This document shows, in pieces, positions 25,974 to 33,689 of a stretch of 64,000 nt of DNA. Position 1 is the stretch's first letter; every line of letters begins with the position of its first letter. Made by a program: the position numbers and the translations under genes. The stretch is from Umezawaea tangerina (GTDB lineage Bacteria > Actinomycetota > Actinomycetes > Mycobacteriales > Pseudonocardiaceae): positions 186,001 to 250,000 of the forward strand of contig NZ_PVTF01000002.1 in the NCBI RefSeq assembly GCF_003002815.1, written 5' to 3'. The notes under the pieces were generated by a model. That model was not told the DNA's origin, made no database searches, and saw only the letters and a program-made list of their open reading frames with translations.

Positions 25974-26951
25974 TTGGACATCCGGCAATTGAACGCCTTT
26001 CGGGTCGTATCTCAGACGGGGAGCATCACGAAGGCGGCGGCGATCCTGGGGTACTCGCAGTCCGCCGTCACCTCGCAGATCAAGAAACTGGAGGCGGTCG
26101 TGCGCGCGCCGCTCTTCGAGCGCAGACGGGAAGGGGTAAGGCTGACTCCGGGCGGGGAGCGCTTCCTGCCGTACGTCACCAGGCTCCTCAGACTGTCCGA
26201 CGAGGCCATGTCGGTCCTGGCGCCCAAAGCGTCGTTAGTGGGCCGGATGACCATCGGCGCGAGCGAGTCGATCACGACCTACCGCCTCCCCGACGTCATC
26301 CGGCACTTCCACTCGGCGCACCCCGACGTCCGGCTGACGCTGAGAACCTTCCACGAGGGACCGGCGCACATGGCGGAAGCGCTGGCGCGCGGCGACATCG
26401 ACGTCGCCGTCACCCACTGCGTGGATCCGGGCCCGGAGGGGGCGCAGTCCAAGCGGTTGGCGACCGAGCCGCTGACCCTCGTCGCCACGCCGGAGCACCC
26501 GCTCGCCGAGCGGGACGTCGTCACCTCGGCGGACCTGTGCGGCACGAGAACCCTGATCGTGCAGGCGACCTGCGTGTACGACGTCGCGCTGCGGACCGCG
26601 CTGCCCGCGGACCGCACGGTCGCGCCGTTCCAGTTCGGCACCATCGAGGCCGTGAAGATCGCGGCGAGATCGGGCCAGGGGGTGGCCCTGCTGCCGAAGG
26701 TCGCCGTGACCGACCAGCTGCTGGCCGGTGAGCTGGTCGAACTGTGCTGGGCCTCGCCGGTGACCGTCAGCAGCTACGCGCTGTGGGGCGAGAACTGGGA
26801 GGAGTCCCGCCTGCTGACCGCGCTGGACGCCCAGCTCGACCGGGTCGCGGGCGAGTGGCACCGCCCGGACCGCGGCCCGCACGGCGGCATCGTCCCCCGG
26901 ATCCCCTCGCCCAGCACGGGGTCGCGCTACCCCGGCCTGGTCTCCGGGTGA
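25974..26951 (+). CDS. LysR-family regulator with a rare TTA codon
   Basis: A LysR regulator of 325 residues from a TTG at 25974. I choose this start because LDIRQLNAFRVV is the normal family opening and a GGGGAC site lies 6 bases upstream. The open frame extends further 5' without similarity. The helix-turn-helix spans about residues 16-40 (GSITKAAAILGYSQSAVTSQIKKLE). Codon 88 (26235-26237) is TTA, a very rare leucine codon in this class of genome, often linked to bldA-dependent developmental control. As the nearest regulator to the biosynthetic arms it could control them. The stop is followed by a strong terminator. Confidence 0.85.
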   Translation: MDIRQLNAFRVVSQTGSITKAAAILGYSQSAVTSQIKKLEAVVRAPLFERRREGVRLTPGGERFLPYVTRLLRLSDEAMSVLAPKASLVGRMTIGASESITTYRLPDVIRHFHSAHPDVRLTLRTFHEGPAHMAEALARGDIDVAVTHCVDPGPEGAQSKRLATEPLTLVATPEHPLAERDVVTSADLCGTRTLIVQATCVYDVALRTALPADRTVAPFQFGTIEAVKIAARSGQGVALLPKVAVTDQLLAGELVELCWASPVTVSSYALWGENWEESRLLTALDAQLDRVAGEWHRPDRGPHGGIVPRIPSPSTGSRYPGLVSG

Positions 26952-26955
26952 CCGC

Positions 26956-27000
26956 GGGACCGCCGGACGCGGGATCCCCCACCACGCGTCCGGCGGTCCC
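26956..27000. terminator. Strong hairpin terminator
   Basis: A perfect 16-bp stem (26956-26971 with 26985-27000) with a 13-base loop starts 4 bp after the LysR stop, between convergent genes. It has no T-tract. Confidence 0.75.
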
Positions 27001-27144
27001 GACCACCGTCTCTCCACTGTGGACCATCGGCTCGTCCTACGACCGGATGACGGCACCGCGGTGTCCACATAGGTCACTCCAAGGCCGAACCCGGCGACTC
27101 TCCCGGTGGTGCGGCGGACCGCGAACTCCGGGACCGCGGGCCCG

Positions 27145-28173
27145 TCACGCCAGGGTCTGTTCCAGGCGGTCGTGCCCGGCCGTGTGCACGACCCGACCCA
27201 ACGCGCCGTTGACCAGCGGCATGAACGGCGCGACGTGGCCGCACTCGACGTCGGCGATGATCGGCACCCCCAGTCCGCCGAGCGCGTCGAGCACGGCGGC
27301 GTGCTGCGTCAGCGCACCCCACGCGGGGGCAGCGGTTCGACCGACGAGGACGGCTTCGGCGCCGTCGAAGAACCCGGCCAGCCTCATGCCGTGGAGGTGG
27401 CGGCAGATCGCCGCGGCGTCGGAGTCCGACGCCTCGACGTAGACGATCAGCCCTTCCGGGGCCGACCTCCGGCGGAACCCGGCGACGTCACCGAAGGGGG
27501 TGCCGGTCAGGTTGCACAGGGTCTCGACGCAGCCCCCGACCAGCCTCCCCACGACGTCCACGTCACCTTCGCCGTCGAGCCTCGTCCACCGGCCGGGCGC
27601 GTCCAGGACGAACCGGTCGACCTCGGGGTGCAGCCGGTAGTCGTCGAACCCCGCCGTGCGGTGCAGGCCCGGCGGCGTCTGCACGAGCGTCGACCCGGCC
27701 GGAGCCGCGACGACGTCCAGCCAGGACGACAACCCTTCCGGCGTGCGGTAGGGCGTGTCCATCAGGTTGTTGCCGTGCACGGTCGCGACCCCGGTCACCA
27801 GGGTCAGCGGCGTGATCACCGTCGAGATGTCGGAGTACCCGACCACCCAAGTCGGCTCGGCCCCGCGCAGCGCGTCCCAGTCGAGCAGCGGCAGCAGGTC
27901 GATCGCCGTCTCCCCGCCCCACGGCGGCACGACGGCCTTGATCGCCGGGTCGGTCAGCATCGCCACGAGCTCCGCCGCGCGCTCGGCGGCGGGCGCGCTC
28001 ACGTGCCCGGAGCCGTCCATGCACGTTCCCACGACCACCTCGTAGCCGTGGGACTCCACGACGCGGATCGCGTGGTCCAGACGCCCCTTCATGTCATCGG
28101 GGACACCGCTGGAGGGCGCCGTGACGCCGATCCGGTCACCCGGTACGAGCGGTGCGGGGAAGGTGACGGCCAT
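27145..28173 (-). CDS. S66 serine peptidase (LD-carboxypeptidase/MccF-like)
   Basis: A 342-residue S66-family protein. The N-terminus LVPGDRIGVTAPSSG is conserved, the nucleophile elbow is GYSDIS (Ser near residue 113), and the catalytic His lies in DVECGHVAPFMPL near 320. A Glu of the triad is expected in the middle (GGCVETL region). The family covers LD-carboxypeptidases that trim peptidoglycan tetrapeptides and MccF enzymes that cleave peptidyl-nucleotide antibiotics. MccF-like enzymes are cytoplasmic, and no signal peptide is seen here. The ATG at 28173 begins the conserved region. Sequence does not decide between recycling and self-immunity. Confidence 0.86.
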   Translation of the reverse strand: MAVTFPAPLVPGDRIGVTAPSSGVPDDMKGRLDHAIRVVESHGYEVVVGTCMDGSGHVSAPAAERAAELVAMLTDPAIKAVVPPWGGETAIDLLPLLDWDALRGAEPTWVVGYSDISTVITPLTLVTGVATVHGNNLMDTPYRTPEGLSSWLDVVAAPAGSTLVQTPPGLHRTAGFDDYRLHPEVDRFVLDAPGRWTRLDGEGDVDVVGRLVGGCVETLCNLTGTPFGDVAGFRRRSAPEGLIVYVEASDSDAAAICRHLHGMRLAGFFDGAEAVLVGRTAAPAWGALTQHAAVLDALGGLGVPIIADVECGHVAPFMPLVNGALGRVVHTAGHDRLEQTLA

Positions 28174-28225
28174 GGGGTCAACGTAGTCCAGCGGCCGCCC
28201 CCTCCCCCGCCCGATCACCTCGGGT

Positions 28226-29911
28226 TCACGAGACGACCACCGCGTGCCGGAGGTCGTTGAACCCGGTCGACGCCTCCCACAGGCCGTTGTTGGCCGTCCG
28301 CGCGGAGTACTCCGGACGGCCGGGGAGCGCCGGGTCCGCAAGCTCCAGCAGCAGCGCGTACGTGCCGGGTGCCAGTGACGACGGCACCGTCAGGGTCTGA
28401 GCCACCGTGGTCGTGCCGGGCAGCCACGTGCGCGGGTCGGCGTTGAGCGGGAGCCGGGTCACCGCGCCGCTGGAGGTGTTGCGCAGCACCAGTGCCACCG
28501 AACGCGGGTTGACCGCGGCGGCGTAACCGTCGTTCGTGAGGCTGATCCGGACGGCGAGACCACCGCCGCGCGCCGCGGTCGCCGGGAACGAGCCGTCGCG
28601 CAGCGTGAACCGGTACCCGAGCCGGTTGGTCACGTCCGCCAGGCAGCCCTGCGCCGCCCACGACTGGAGCACACCCTGCTGGTAGTCGGTGTTCAGGTAC
28701 GACCAGTGGAACCGGGACAGCTCGGCCGTGGCGGTCGGGCAGTCCGAGCGGGGCGCGTTCTGGGCGCAGGTCTCGCCGCCCATCGGCACCGTGCGGGTCT
28801 CGGTCTCCAGGTACGGGTACTCCACCGCGGTGTTCTCGTAGGTGCCGAAGTCGTCCGGGCTCGCCAGGAAGCAGTCGTTGTGGTGGCCCAACCGCGTCGC
28901 GCCGCCCGCGTACAGGGTCCGCTTGAACTTCGGCGTGCGCAGCTGCACGGCCCTGGTCGCGGGCAGCACGCTCAACAGCTTGTCCACCACCGCTTTGCGG
29001 TTCGCCCAGTCGGCTGAGGACACCGAGCCGGCGTTGCCGAAGTTGCGGGTGTAGTACCACTCCCCCCACGCGCCGATGAAGCCCGCCTGCACCACGCCGA
29101 CCACGTCCGAGTTGCCCGAGAGGTAAGGAGCGAGCTGGTCGAGGTGGGCCAACACCCGGTCCTTGGGCGCGTCGTCACCGGCGTCCGACGCCGTGTAGGC
29201 GAAGCGCAGCACCAGTTTCACACCCGCCGCGCGGGCCGCGGCGAACTGGCGTTGGAGACGGTCCAAAGCGGACTGGGCGATGGGAGCGGACTTGAACTCC
29301 GCCAAGTAGAAGACGCACATCACCAGCGTGATGGACTGCGACTCGCGGTACTGGCGGAGGGTGTCGGCGGAGAAGTCGGCCTTGTCGCAGTCCTGGGTGT
29401 GGTGGTAGAGGCCGCGTTCCGGGTTGGCGATGGTGGCCGACGACGGTTCGTAGGTGGTGCCACCGCCGCTGCCGCCGGTGTAGGAGTACGTGGTCTTGGC
29501 GGAGGTCTCCAAGGGCGACTCGACCTGGAACACGGCGTCGGCGTCGTTCGGGGACGCCTGCTCGCCGAGATCGGCCCGGTCGACGGTCCACCGGGCCGAG
29601 CCGTTGGACGAGGTGAACGAGACCGTTTTCAGGAGCGTCCAGGACCAGCCGGTGCCGGTGTGGCGGTACAGGGAACCGTTCTCGACGAGGTAGTCGGCCC
29701 CGGTGCCCGTTTGGGGGAATCCGGTGGTGGCGTCGCGGTCCACGTCGACGTAGACCCGCGCGAACGCGGGGGTGCCGGTGTAGGCGACCTGGTAGGTGAC
29801 GGTGGTGGCGGTGCTGGTCACCGACGGGGTGGAGATGGTGGCACCGGCGGGGGTCGCCGCCGTGCAGGTGGCGGCCAGCGCGAGGGTCAAGCCCCAGACG
29901 ATCTTCGGCAC
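28226..29911 (-). CDS. Secreted DUF4874/DUF4832 protein
   Basis: A 561-residue exported protein. A signal peptide covers about residues 1-24 (hydrophobic GLTLALAATCTAAT, then AGA). Residues about 25-150 form a beta-rich segment. After a GGSGGG linker comes a TIM-barrel-like DUF4874 region (NPERGLYHHTQDC..., MCVFYLAEFK, LVLRFAYT, GFIGAWGEWYYT). The C-terminal part is DUF4832 (FHWSYLNTDYQQGVLQSW, YRFTLRDGSFPA, LTNDGYAA) with a beta-sandwich end. Proteins of this type are suspected glycoside hydrolases; the conserved acidic and tryptophan residues in GEWYY fit a carbohydrate-active enzyme, but the substrate is unknown. Confidence 0.78.
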   Translation of the reverse strand: MPKIVWGLTLALAATCTAATPAGATISTPSVTSTATTVTYQVAYTGTPAFARVYVDVDRDATTGFPQTGTGADYLVENGSLYRHTGTGWSWTLLKTVSFTSSNGSARWTVDRADLGEQASPNDADAVFQVESPLETSAKTTYSYTGGSGGGTTYEPSSATIANPERGLYHHTQDCDKADFSADTLRQYRESQSITLVMCVFYLAEFKSAPIAQSALDRLQRQFAAARAAGVKLVLRFAYTASDAGDDAPKDRVLAHLDQLAPYLSGNSDVVGVVQAGFIGAWGEWYYTRNFGNAGSVSSADWANRKAVVDKLLSVLPATRAVQLRTPKFKRTLYAGGATRLGHHNDCFLASPDDFGTYENTAVEYPYLETETRTVPMGGETCAQNAPRSDCPTATAELSRFHWSYLNTDYQQGVLQSWAAQGCLADVTNRLGYRFTLRDGSFPATAARGGGLAVRISLTNDGYAAAVNPRSVALVLRNTSSGAVTRLPLNADPRTWLPGTTTVAQTLTVPSSLAPGTYALLLELADPALPGRPEYSARTANNGLWEASTGFNDLRHAVVVS

Positions 29912-30068
29912 GTGGTCTCCTCGGTGGTTGCGCCCGCGGCGGGGGTTTTATCTAAGCGGGGCAGGAGGAGGCGTATCTAGAGGAGGGCGAGGTCTGGTCG
30001 GTCTGTGGGTGTTGCCCGGTATGGGTGGCTGGTTCCTCGACACCGGGTATCGCTACAGCCGTCTCCGG

Positions 30069-30189
30069 GTGCGGTCGGCTTGACTTGGGGCCCCTTTTTT
30101 GGGCTTCGTCGGGCGAAAAAGGGCAGGTGGTAGAGCCTGCCCGCCGCCGCAAGTTTAAGCCCAAAAACCCCAAGTCAAGCCGACCGCAC
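30069..30189. repeat. 121-bp nested palindromic element
   Basis: The outer arms 30069-30090 and 30168-30189 are perfect 22-bp inverted copies. A second pair (about 30095-30106 with 30157-30167, TTTTTTGGGCTT-like) continues the stem inward. Inside lies a third hairpin, 30121-30142. The whole can fold into a long cruciform or RNA stem. Its right end coincides with the start of the repeat array at 30190-30630, and it lies between the TetR gene and the promoter region of the DUF4832 gene. No gene is seen in 29912-30627. Confidence 0.8.
30116..30142 (-). terminator. Intrinsic terminator with T-tract
   Basis: Read on the minus strand, GGGCAGG (complement of 30136-30142) pairs with CCTGCCC (complement of 30121-30127) over an 8-base loop and is followed directly by five Ts (30120-30116). 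It is a textbook intrinsic terminator, placed to stop transcription coming from the TetR gene and the repeat array. Confidence 0.7.
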
Positions 30190-30207
30190 GAGCGGACGAG
30201 CACGCTC

Positions 30208-30628
30208 GCTTCCAGCGTGCGCAGGTCGGTTGCTCGCTTCCAGCATCGTCAAGCGGGCGCACGAGCGGGCGAGCGCGGTCGCTTGCAGCGTCACTGGCCG
30301 GTTGCTCGCTTCCGGCGTGGTTAAGCGGGTAAGCGTGGTCGCTTGCAGCGTCGCTGGGCGTTTCCGCACAAGCGGGCAAGCACTTGTCCACCACCACCCC
30401 AGCCCATCCCACCACCACTTTCTTTCCCACCCCGCCTCTGCTTCCAGCGTCGATGGGCCGCTCCGCACAAGCGGGCAAGCACTTGCGTCCCATCACCCCG
30501 CCCAACGCCCGCTTCCAGCGTCGTTGCCTCGTCCGCGCAAGCGGACGAGCACTTGCCCCACCACTACCCCAGCCCATCCCACCGCCACCTTCTTTCCCAC
30601 CCCACCCCTGCTTCCAGCGTCGTTGGGC
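30208..30628. repeat. Array of eight degenerate repeats
   Basis: A core close to GCTTCCAGCGTCGTTGGGC begins at 30208, 30236, 30281, 30308, 30341, 30440, 30511 and 30610. The steps are 28, 45, 27, 33, 99, 71 and 99 bp. Copies are often followed by CGCACAAGCGGGCAAGCACTTG-like sequence and then a C-rich CCCAGCCCATCCCACC and CTTTCTTTCCCACCCC stretch. The two 99-bp units (30341-30439 and 30511-30609) are near duplicates. The last copy reaches the TAG stop of the TetR gene. Frames through it give low-complexity peptides, so I treat it as non-coding. Confidence 0.75.
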
Positions 30629-31272
30629 TACTTCAGGTGGGCCAGGGTGGTGATGATGCGGTCGGCGATGTCGGGGGGCCAGGGGTAGGCGACTGTGACG
30701 GCGCGTTGGTGGGCGAGGCCGTGTAGGCCTAGCCAGAGGGCGACGGCGTCGGCGGGGAGGTTGTCGCTGGTGGCGAGGTCGGCCTCGACGCAGCCGGTCA
30801 GGGCGTCGACCAGGAGTTGCATGCTGGTGTCGCCGAGGGCGGCGAGGTCGGCTTCGGTCAGGGTGGTCTGGTCGAGGTCGGGCATCCAGAGGCCGCCGAA
30901 CATGGTGCGGTAGCGGCCGGGGTGGCTTTGGGCGAAGTCGAGGTAGGCGTGGCCCAGGGCCAGTAGGCGGGAGCGGGGGTCGGGGGGTGCGGTGGTCATC
31001 GCGGACTGGAGGCGGTCCTCGAGTTCGGTGAAGGCCTGGCGGACGACCGCGAGCATGATCATCGGCTGGTCGGGGAAGTGGCGGTAGATCGAGGGGGCGG
31101 CGATGCCCACGCGGCGGGCGACCGCGCGCAGGGTGACGGCCTTCTCGTCGCCGGTCTCGTCGAGCAGTTCCACGGCGGCGGCGACGATGTCGTCACGCAG
31201 GCGAGCGCCCTCCCCCCGGCGGTTGCGGGCGCGGGTGGGGGCTGGCGCGTCTGACTCCGTGGTGTCTGCCAT
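30628..31272 (-). CDS. TetR-family regulator (first of a related pair)
   Basis: A 214-residue TetR regulator. After a basic N-terminal stretch (RARNRRGEGARLRDD) the helix-turn-helix covers about residues 25-70, with VTLRAVARRVGIAAPSIYRHF as recognition region. The C-terminal domain resembles the TetR_C_33-like group (HPGRYRTMFGGLWMP, LWLGLHGLAHQRAVT). It is divergent from the quinone-oxidoreductase gene across 107 bp and very similar in plan to the TetR protein at 32432. The repeat array begins at its stop codon. It probably represses itself and the oxidoreductase through the CGTwACCT sites between them. Confidence 0.9.
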   Translation of the reverse strand: MADTTESDAPAPTRARNRRGEGARLRDDIVAAAVELLDETGDEKAVTLRAVARRVGIAAPSIYRHFPDQPMIMLAVVRQAFTELEDRLQSAMTTAPPDPRSRLLALGHAYLDFAQSHPGRYRTMFGGLWMPDLDQTTLTEADLAALGDTSMQLLVDALTGCVEADLATSDNLPADAVALWLGLHGLAHQRAVTVAYPWPPDIADRIITTLAHLK

Positions 31273-31274
31273 GC

Positions 31275-31343
31275 CGTTACCTTACGCGAAGAAACTTACT
31301 TGCGTTACCTCTTGTGCTCGCTAAGCGAACGTGCGTAACCTTA
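31275..31343. promoter_or_regulatory. Divergent promoter region with three CGTwACCT sites
   Basis: CGTTACCTTA (31275-31284), CGTTACCT (31303-31310) and CGTAACCTTA (31334-31343) lie in direct orientation 28 and 31 bp apart, about three helical turns each. An 11-base palindrome TCGCTAAGCGA (31318-31328) lies between the last two. The region is AT rich for this genome and separates the divergent TetR and oxidoreductase genes, so these are likely TetR binding sites. Confidence 0.5.
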
Positions 31344-31379
31344 TCGCCGTAAGCACAACGACCGCACAGGGAGAACGCC

Positions 31380-32435
31380 ATGAACAGCAGCACTGTCAGC
31401 ACTCGCGCCACCGAGGTCGTCCTGCCGGGCAAGGTCGGGACGGACGGGCTCGAGGTCCGCACCCGTGAGCTGGCCGCGCCCGCCGCGGGGCAGGTCGTGC
31501 TGCGGATGGAGGCGAGCGGCGTGTCGTTCGCGGAGCAGCAGATGCGGCGCGGCAAGTACTACGACCAGCCCGCCTTCCCCTTCGTGCCCGGTTACGACGT
31601 CGTCGGCACGGTGACCGCGGTCGGGGCGGGCGTGGACCCAGGGCTGGTCGGCCGCCGGTTCGCGGCGGCCACGAAGATCGGCGGCTGGGCCAGCTCGCTG
31701 CTGCTCGACGCGGGTGACCTGGTGGCCGTGCCGGAGGGCGTGTCGGCGGCCGCCGCGGAGACGGTGGCGGTCAACGGCGTCACGGCGTGGCAGATGCTGC
31801 ACCGGTCGGCGAAGGTGCGGTCGGGCGGGACGATCGTGGTGCTGGGCGCCAACGGCGGCGTCGGGTCGACGCTGGCGCAGCTGGCCCGGCACGCGGGGAT
31901 CAAGGTGATCGGCACGGCGTCGCCGCGGCACCACGACACGCTGCGCGAGCTGGGTGTGGTCCCGGTCGACTACCGCGACCCGGCCATGTACGAGCGCATC
32001 CGGGAGATCGCGCCGGACGGCGTGGACGCGGTGTTCGACCACGTCGGCGGTGCCGGTCTGCACAAGTCGTGGGAACTGGTGCGCAAGGGCGGGACGCTGG
32101 TGTCCTACGGCACCGCGGCGACGAAGGACGACGAGGGCAACTCGCAGCTGCCGGTGCTGAAGTCGTTCTTCCGGCTGCTGGCGTGGAACTACCTGCCCAA
32201 CGGCAAGGGCGCGAGCTTCTACAACTTCTGGGCGGGCAAGCGCCGCCTGGAGACCTTCCGCGGCAGGCTGCGCGACGACCTCACCCGGGTGCTGGCGCTG
32301 GTGGCCGACGGCGTCCTGACCCCGCAGATCGCCGCGGAGTTCCCGCTGGCCAAGGCCGGGGAGGCGCTGGCGCTGGCCGAGTCGCGCACGGTCGCGGGCA
32401 AGATCGTCATCGTCCCCGACGTGCCCAGGCCATGA
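31380..32435 (+). CDS. Quinone oxidoreductase/MDR-family NADPH reductase
   Basis: A 351-residue zinc-independent medium-chain reductase. The N-terminal GroES-like domain contains GVSFAEQQMRRGKYYDQPAFPFVPGYDVVGTV. The Rossmann domain has the AANGGVGSTLAQLARHAG-type motif near residue 158-175. The usual zinc-ligand cysteines are absent, which places it with QOR/zeta-crystallin-like NADPH-dependent reductases acting on quinones, enones or electrophiles. It shares an operon with the TetR gene at 32432 (ATGA overlap) and is divergent from a related TetR gene. This fits an electrophile- or drug-responsive module. A GGGAGAACGCC ribosome site precedes the ATG. Confidence 0.9.
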   Translation: MNSSTVSTRATEVVLPGKVGTDGLEVRTRELAAPAAGQVVLRMEASGVSFAEQQMRRGKYYDQPAFPFVPGYDVVGTVTAVGAGVDPGLVGRRFAAATKIGGWASSLLLDAGDLVAVPEGVSAAAAETVAVNGVTAWQMLHRSAKVRSGGTIVVLGANGGVGSTLAQLARHAGIKVIGTASPRHHDTLRELGVVPVDYRDPAMYERIREIAPDGVDAVFDHVGGAGLHKSWELVRKGGTLVSYGTAATKDDEGNSQLPVLKSFFRLLAWNYLPNGKGASFYNFWAGKRRLETFRGRLRDDLTRVLALVADGVLTPQIAAEFPLAKAGEALALAESRTVAGKIVIVPDVPRP

Positions 32436-33067
32436 GCACCGCGGCCGGTTCGCCACGGCCCCGCGCGCGCAACCGGCGTGGAGAGGGCGGTTTGCTCCGC
32501 GCCGAGATCCTGGCGGTCGCGACCGCCCTGCTCGACGCGGGCGGCGACCCGAGGGCCGTGACGCTGCGGGCGGTCGCCCGCGGCGTCGGGATCGCCGCTC
32601 CGTCGATCTACCCGCACTTCCTGGACCAGTCGGCCATCGTGCTCGCCGTCGTGCAGCAGGCGTTCGCCGAGCTGTGCGAGTGGCTCCGGTCCGCCGTCGA
32701 CGCGGCGGGCGAGGACCCGAGGACCCGGCTGCACGCCCTGTGCCGGGCCTACCTGGACTTCGCCCGCACCCATCCCGAGCGCTACCGCCTGATGTTCGGC
32801 GGCGCCTGGATGCCCGCCGCCGACAGCGGCATCACCCCCGACCAGCTCGCCGAGCTCGGCGCGGGAACGCTGCGGCTCGTCGCCGACGCCATGACCGCCT
32901 GCGTCGACGCCGGCTGCTGCACCAGCGAGGACCCGGACGCCGACGCGGTCGCGCTGTGGGTCGGGCTGCACGGCCTCGCCCACCAGCGCGCCATCGCCAC
33001 CTCGTTCCCCTGGCCCGCCGACATCACCGAACGGCTCGCCGTCCCGTTGTCCCACCTCGTCGCCTGA
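32432..33067 (+). CDS. TetR-family regulator (second of a related pair)
   Basis: A 211-residue TetR regulator that closely parallels the one at 30628. Both have the RARNRRGEG opening, the AVTLRAVARxVGIAAPSIYxHF helix-turn-helix and the GLHGLAHQRA C-terminal motif. The pair therefore probably arose by duplication on either side of the oxidoreductase. It overlaps that gene by ATGA, so it is co-expressed with it. Two related repressors around one enzyme suggest a feedback pair that may compete for the same sites, or one may respond to a different ligand. Confidence 0.9.
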   Translation: MSTAAGSPRPRARNRRGEGGLLRAEILAVATALLDAGGDPRAVTLRAVARGVGIAAPSIYPHFLDQSAIVLAVVQQAFAELCEWLRSAVDAAGEDPRTRLHALCRAYLDFARTHPERYRLMFGGAWMPAADSGITPDQLAELGAGTLRLVADAMTACVDAGCCTSEDPDADAVALWVGLHGLAHQRAIATSFPWPADITERLAVPLSHLVA

Positions 33068-33095
33068 CGACCACCCGCCACCGGAGGCACCAGCC

Positions 33096-33689
33096 ATGAG
33101 CACCGCGACCCTCACCGCACCGACCGCCCCCGCCGCCGTCCGCACCGGCCGGGTCGACAACCGCGCCACCTACGTCAGCTTCGGCCTCGCCTACGTGCTC
33201 GGCCACGGCGCCGCAGCCCTGTCCAAGGGCGCGGACCCCCTGCTCCCACTACCCGGCTGGCTCCCCATGACCCTGCTCGGCATCGGCCTCGCGGCGGGCA
33301 CGGTCCACAGCACCATCGCCGCGCTCACCGCCCAACGCGGCGCCAGCCGCCCCGACGCCCTCTCCGGCCAGCTCCTCGGCCTCTCCTGGGCGGGCGGGTT
33401 CACCGCGCTCTTCCTGGTCATCACCGGCCTCACGTCCATGGTGGACACCCCGGACCTGCAGACCGTCCTGTGGCCCACCGGTTCCGGCCTCGTCGTCGGC
33501 CTGCTCTACCTCGGCGAGGGCGCCGTCCGCCGCAACGTCCTGCACTACTGCCTCGGTGCCTGGCTCGCCCTCACCTCCTCCGCCGCCCTCCTGCTCGACA
33601 CCTCCGCCCTCTTCGCCGTCCTCGCCATCGCGGGCGGCGGCGGCTACGCGGTCGCCGCCCTCCTCGAACACCGCCGCCTCACCGCCTGA
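33096..33689 (+). CDS. Small integral membrane protein
   Basis: A 197-residue protein with a 25-residue cytoplasmic N-terminus rich in Thr, Ala and Pro and about six hydrophobic segments (VSFGLAYVLGHGAAAL, WLPMTLLGIGLAAGTV, LLGLSWAGGFTALFLVIT, GSGLVVGLLYLG, LGAWLALTSSAALLL, LFAVLAIAGGGGYAVA). I do not recognise a family. It begins 28 bp after the TetR gene, with GGAGGCACC upstream, so it belongs to the oxidoreductase-TetR transcription unit and may be the membrane part of that response. It ends directly against the convergent WGR-DUF4132 gene, the two stops forming TGATCA. Confidence 0.75.
   Translation: MSTATLTAPTAPAAVRTGRVDNRATYVSFGLAYVLGHGAAALSKGADPLLPLPGWLPMTLLGIGLAAGTVHSTIAALTAQRGASRPDALSGQLLGLSWAGGFTALFLVITGLTSMVDTPDLQTVLWPTGSGLVVGLLYLGEGAVRRNVLHYCLGAWLALTSSAALLLDTSALFAVLAIAGGGGYAVAALLEHRRLTA

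Noticed and set aside
30155-30577. A minus-strand open frame across the repeat array
   Set aside because: It only translates the DNA repeats into low-complexity repeats (KCLPACAE-like), has no ribosome site and would need the array to be coding in a single frame, which the irregular steps do not support.
30208-30628. CRISPR array
   Set aside because: Repeat copies are degenerate and their steps vary from 27 to 99 bp, there are no uniform unique spacers, and no cas genes are near.
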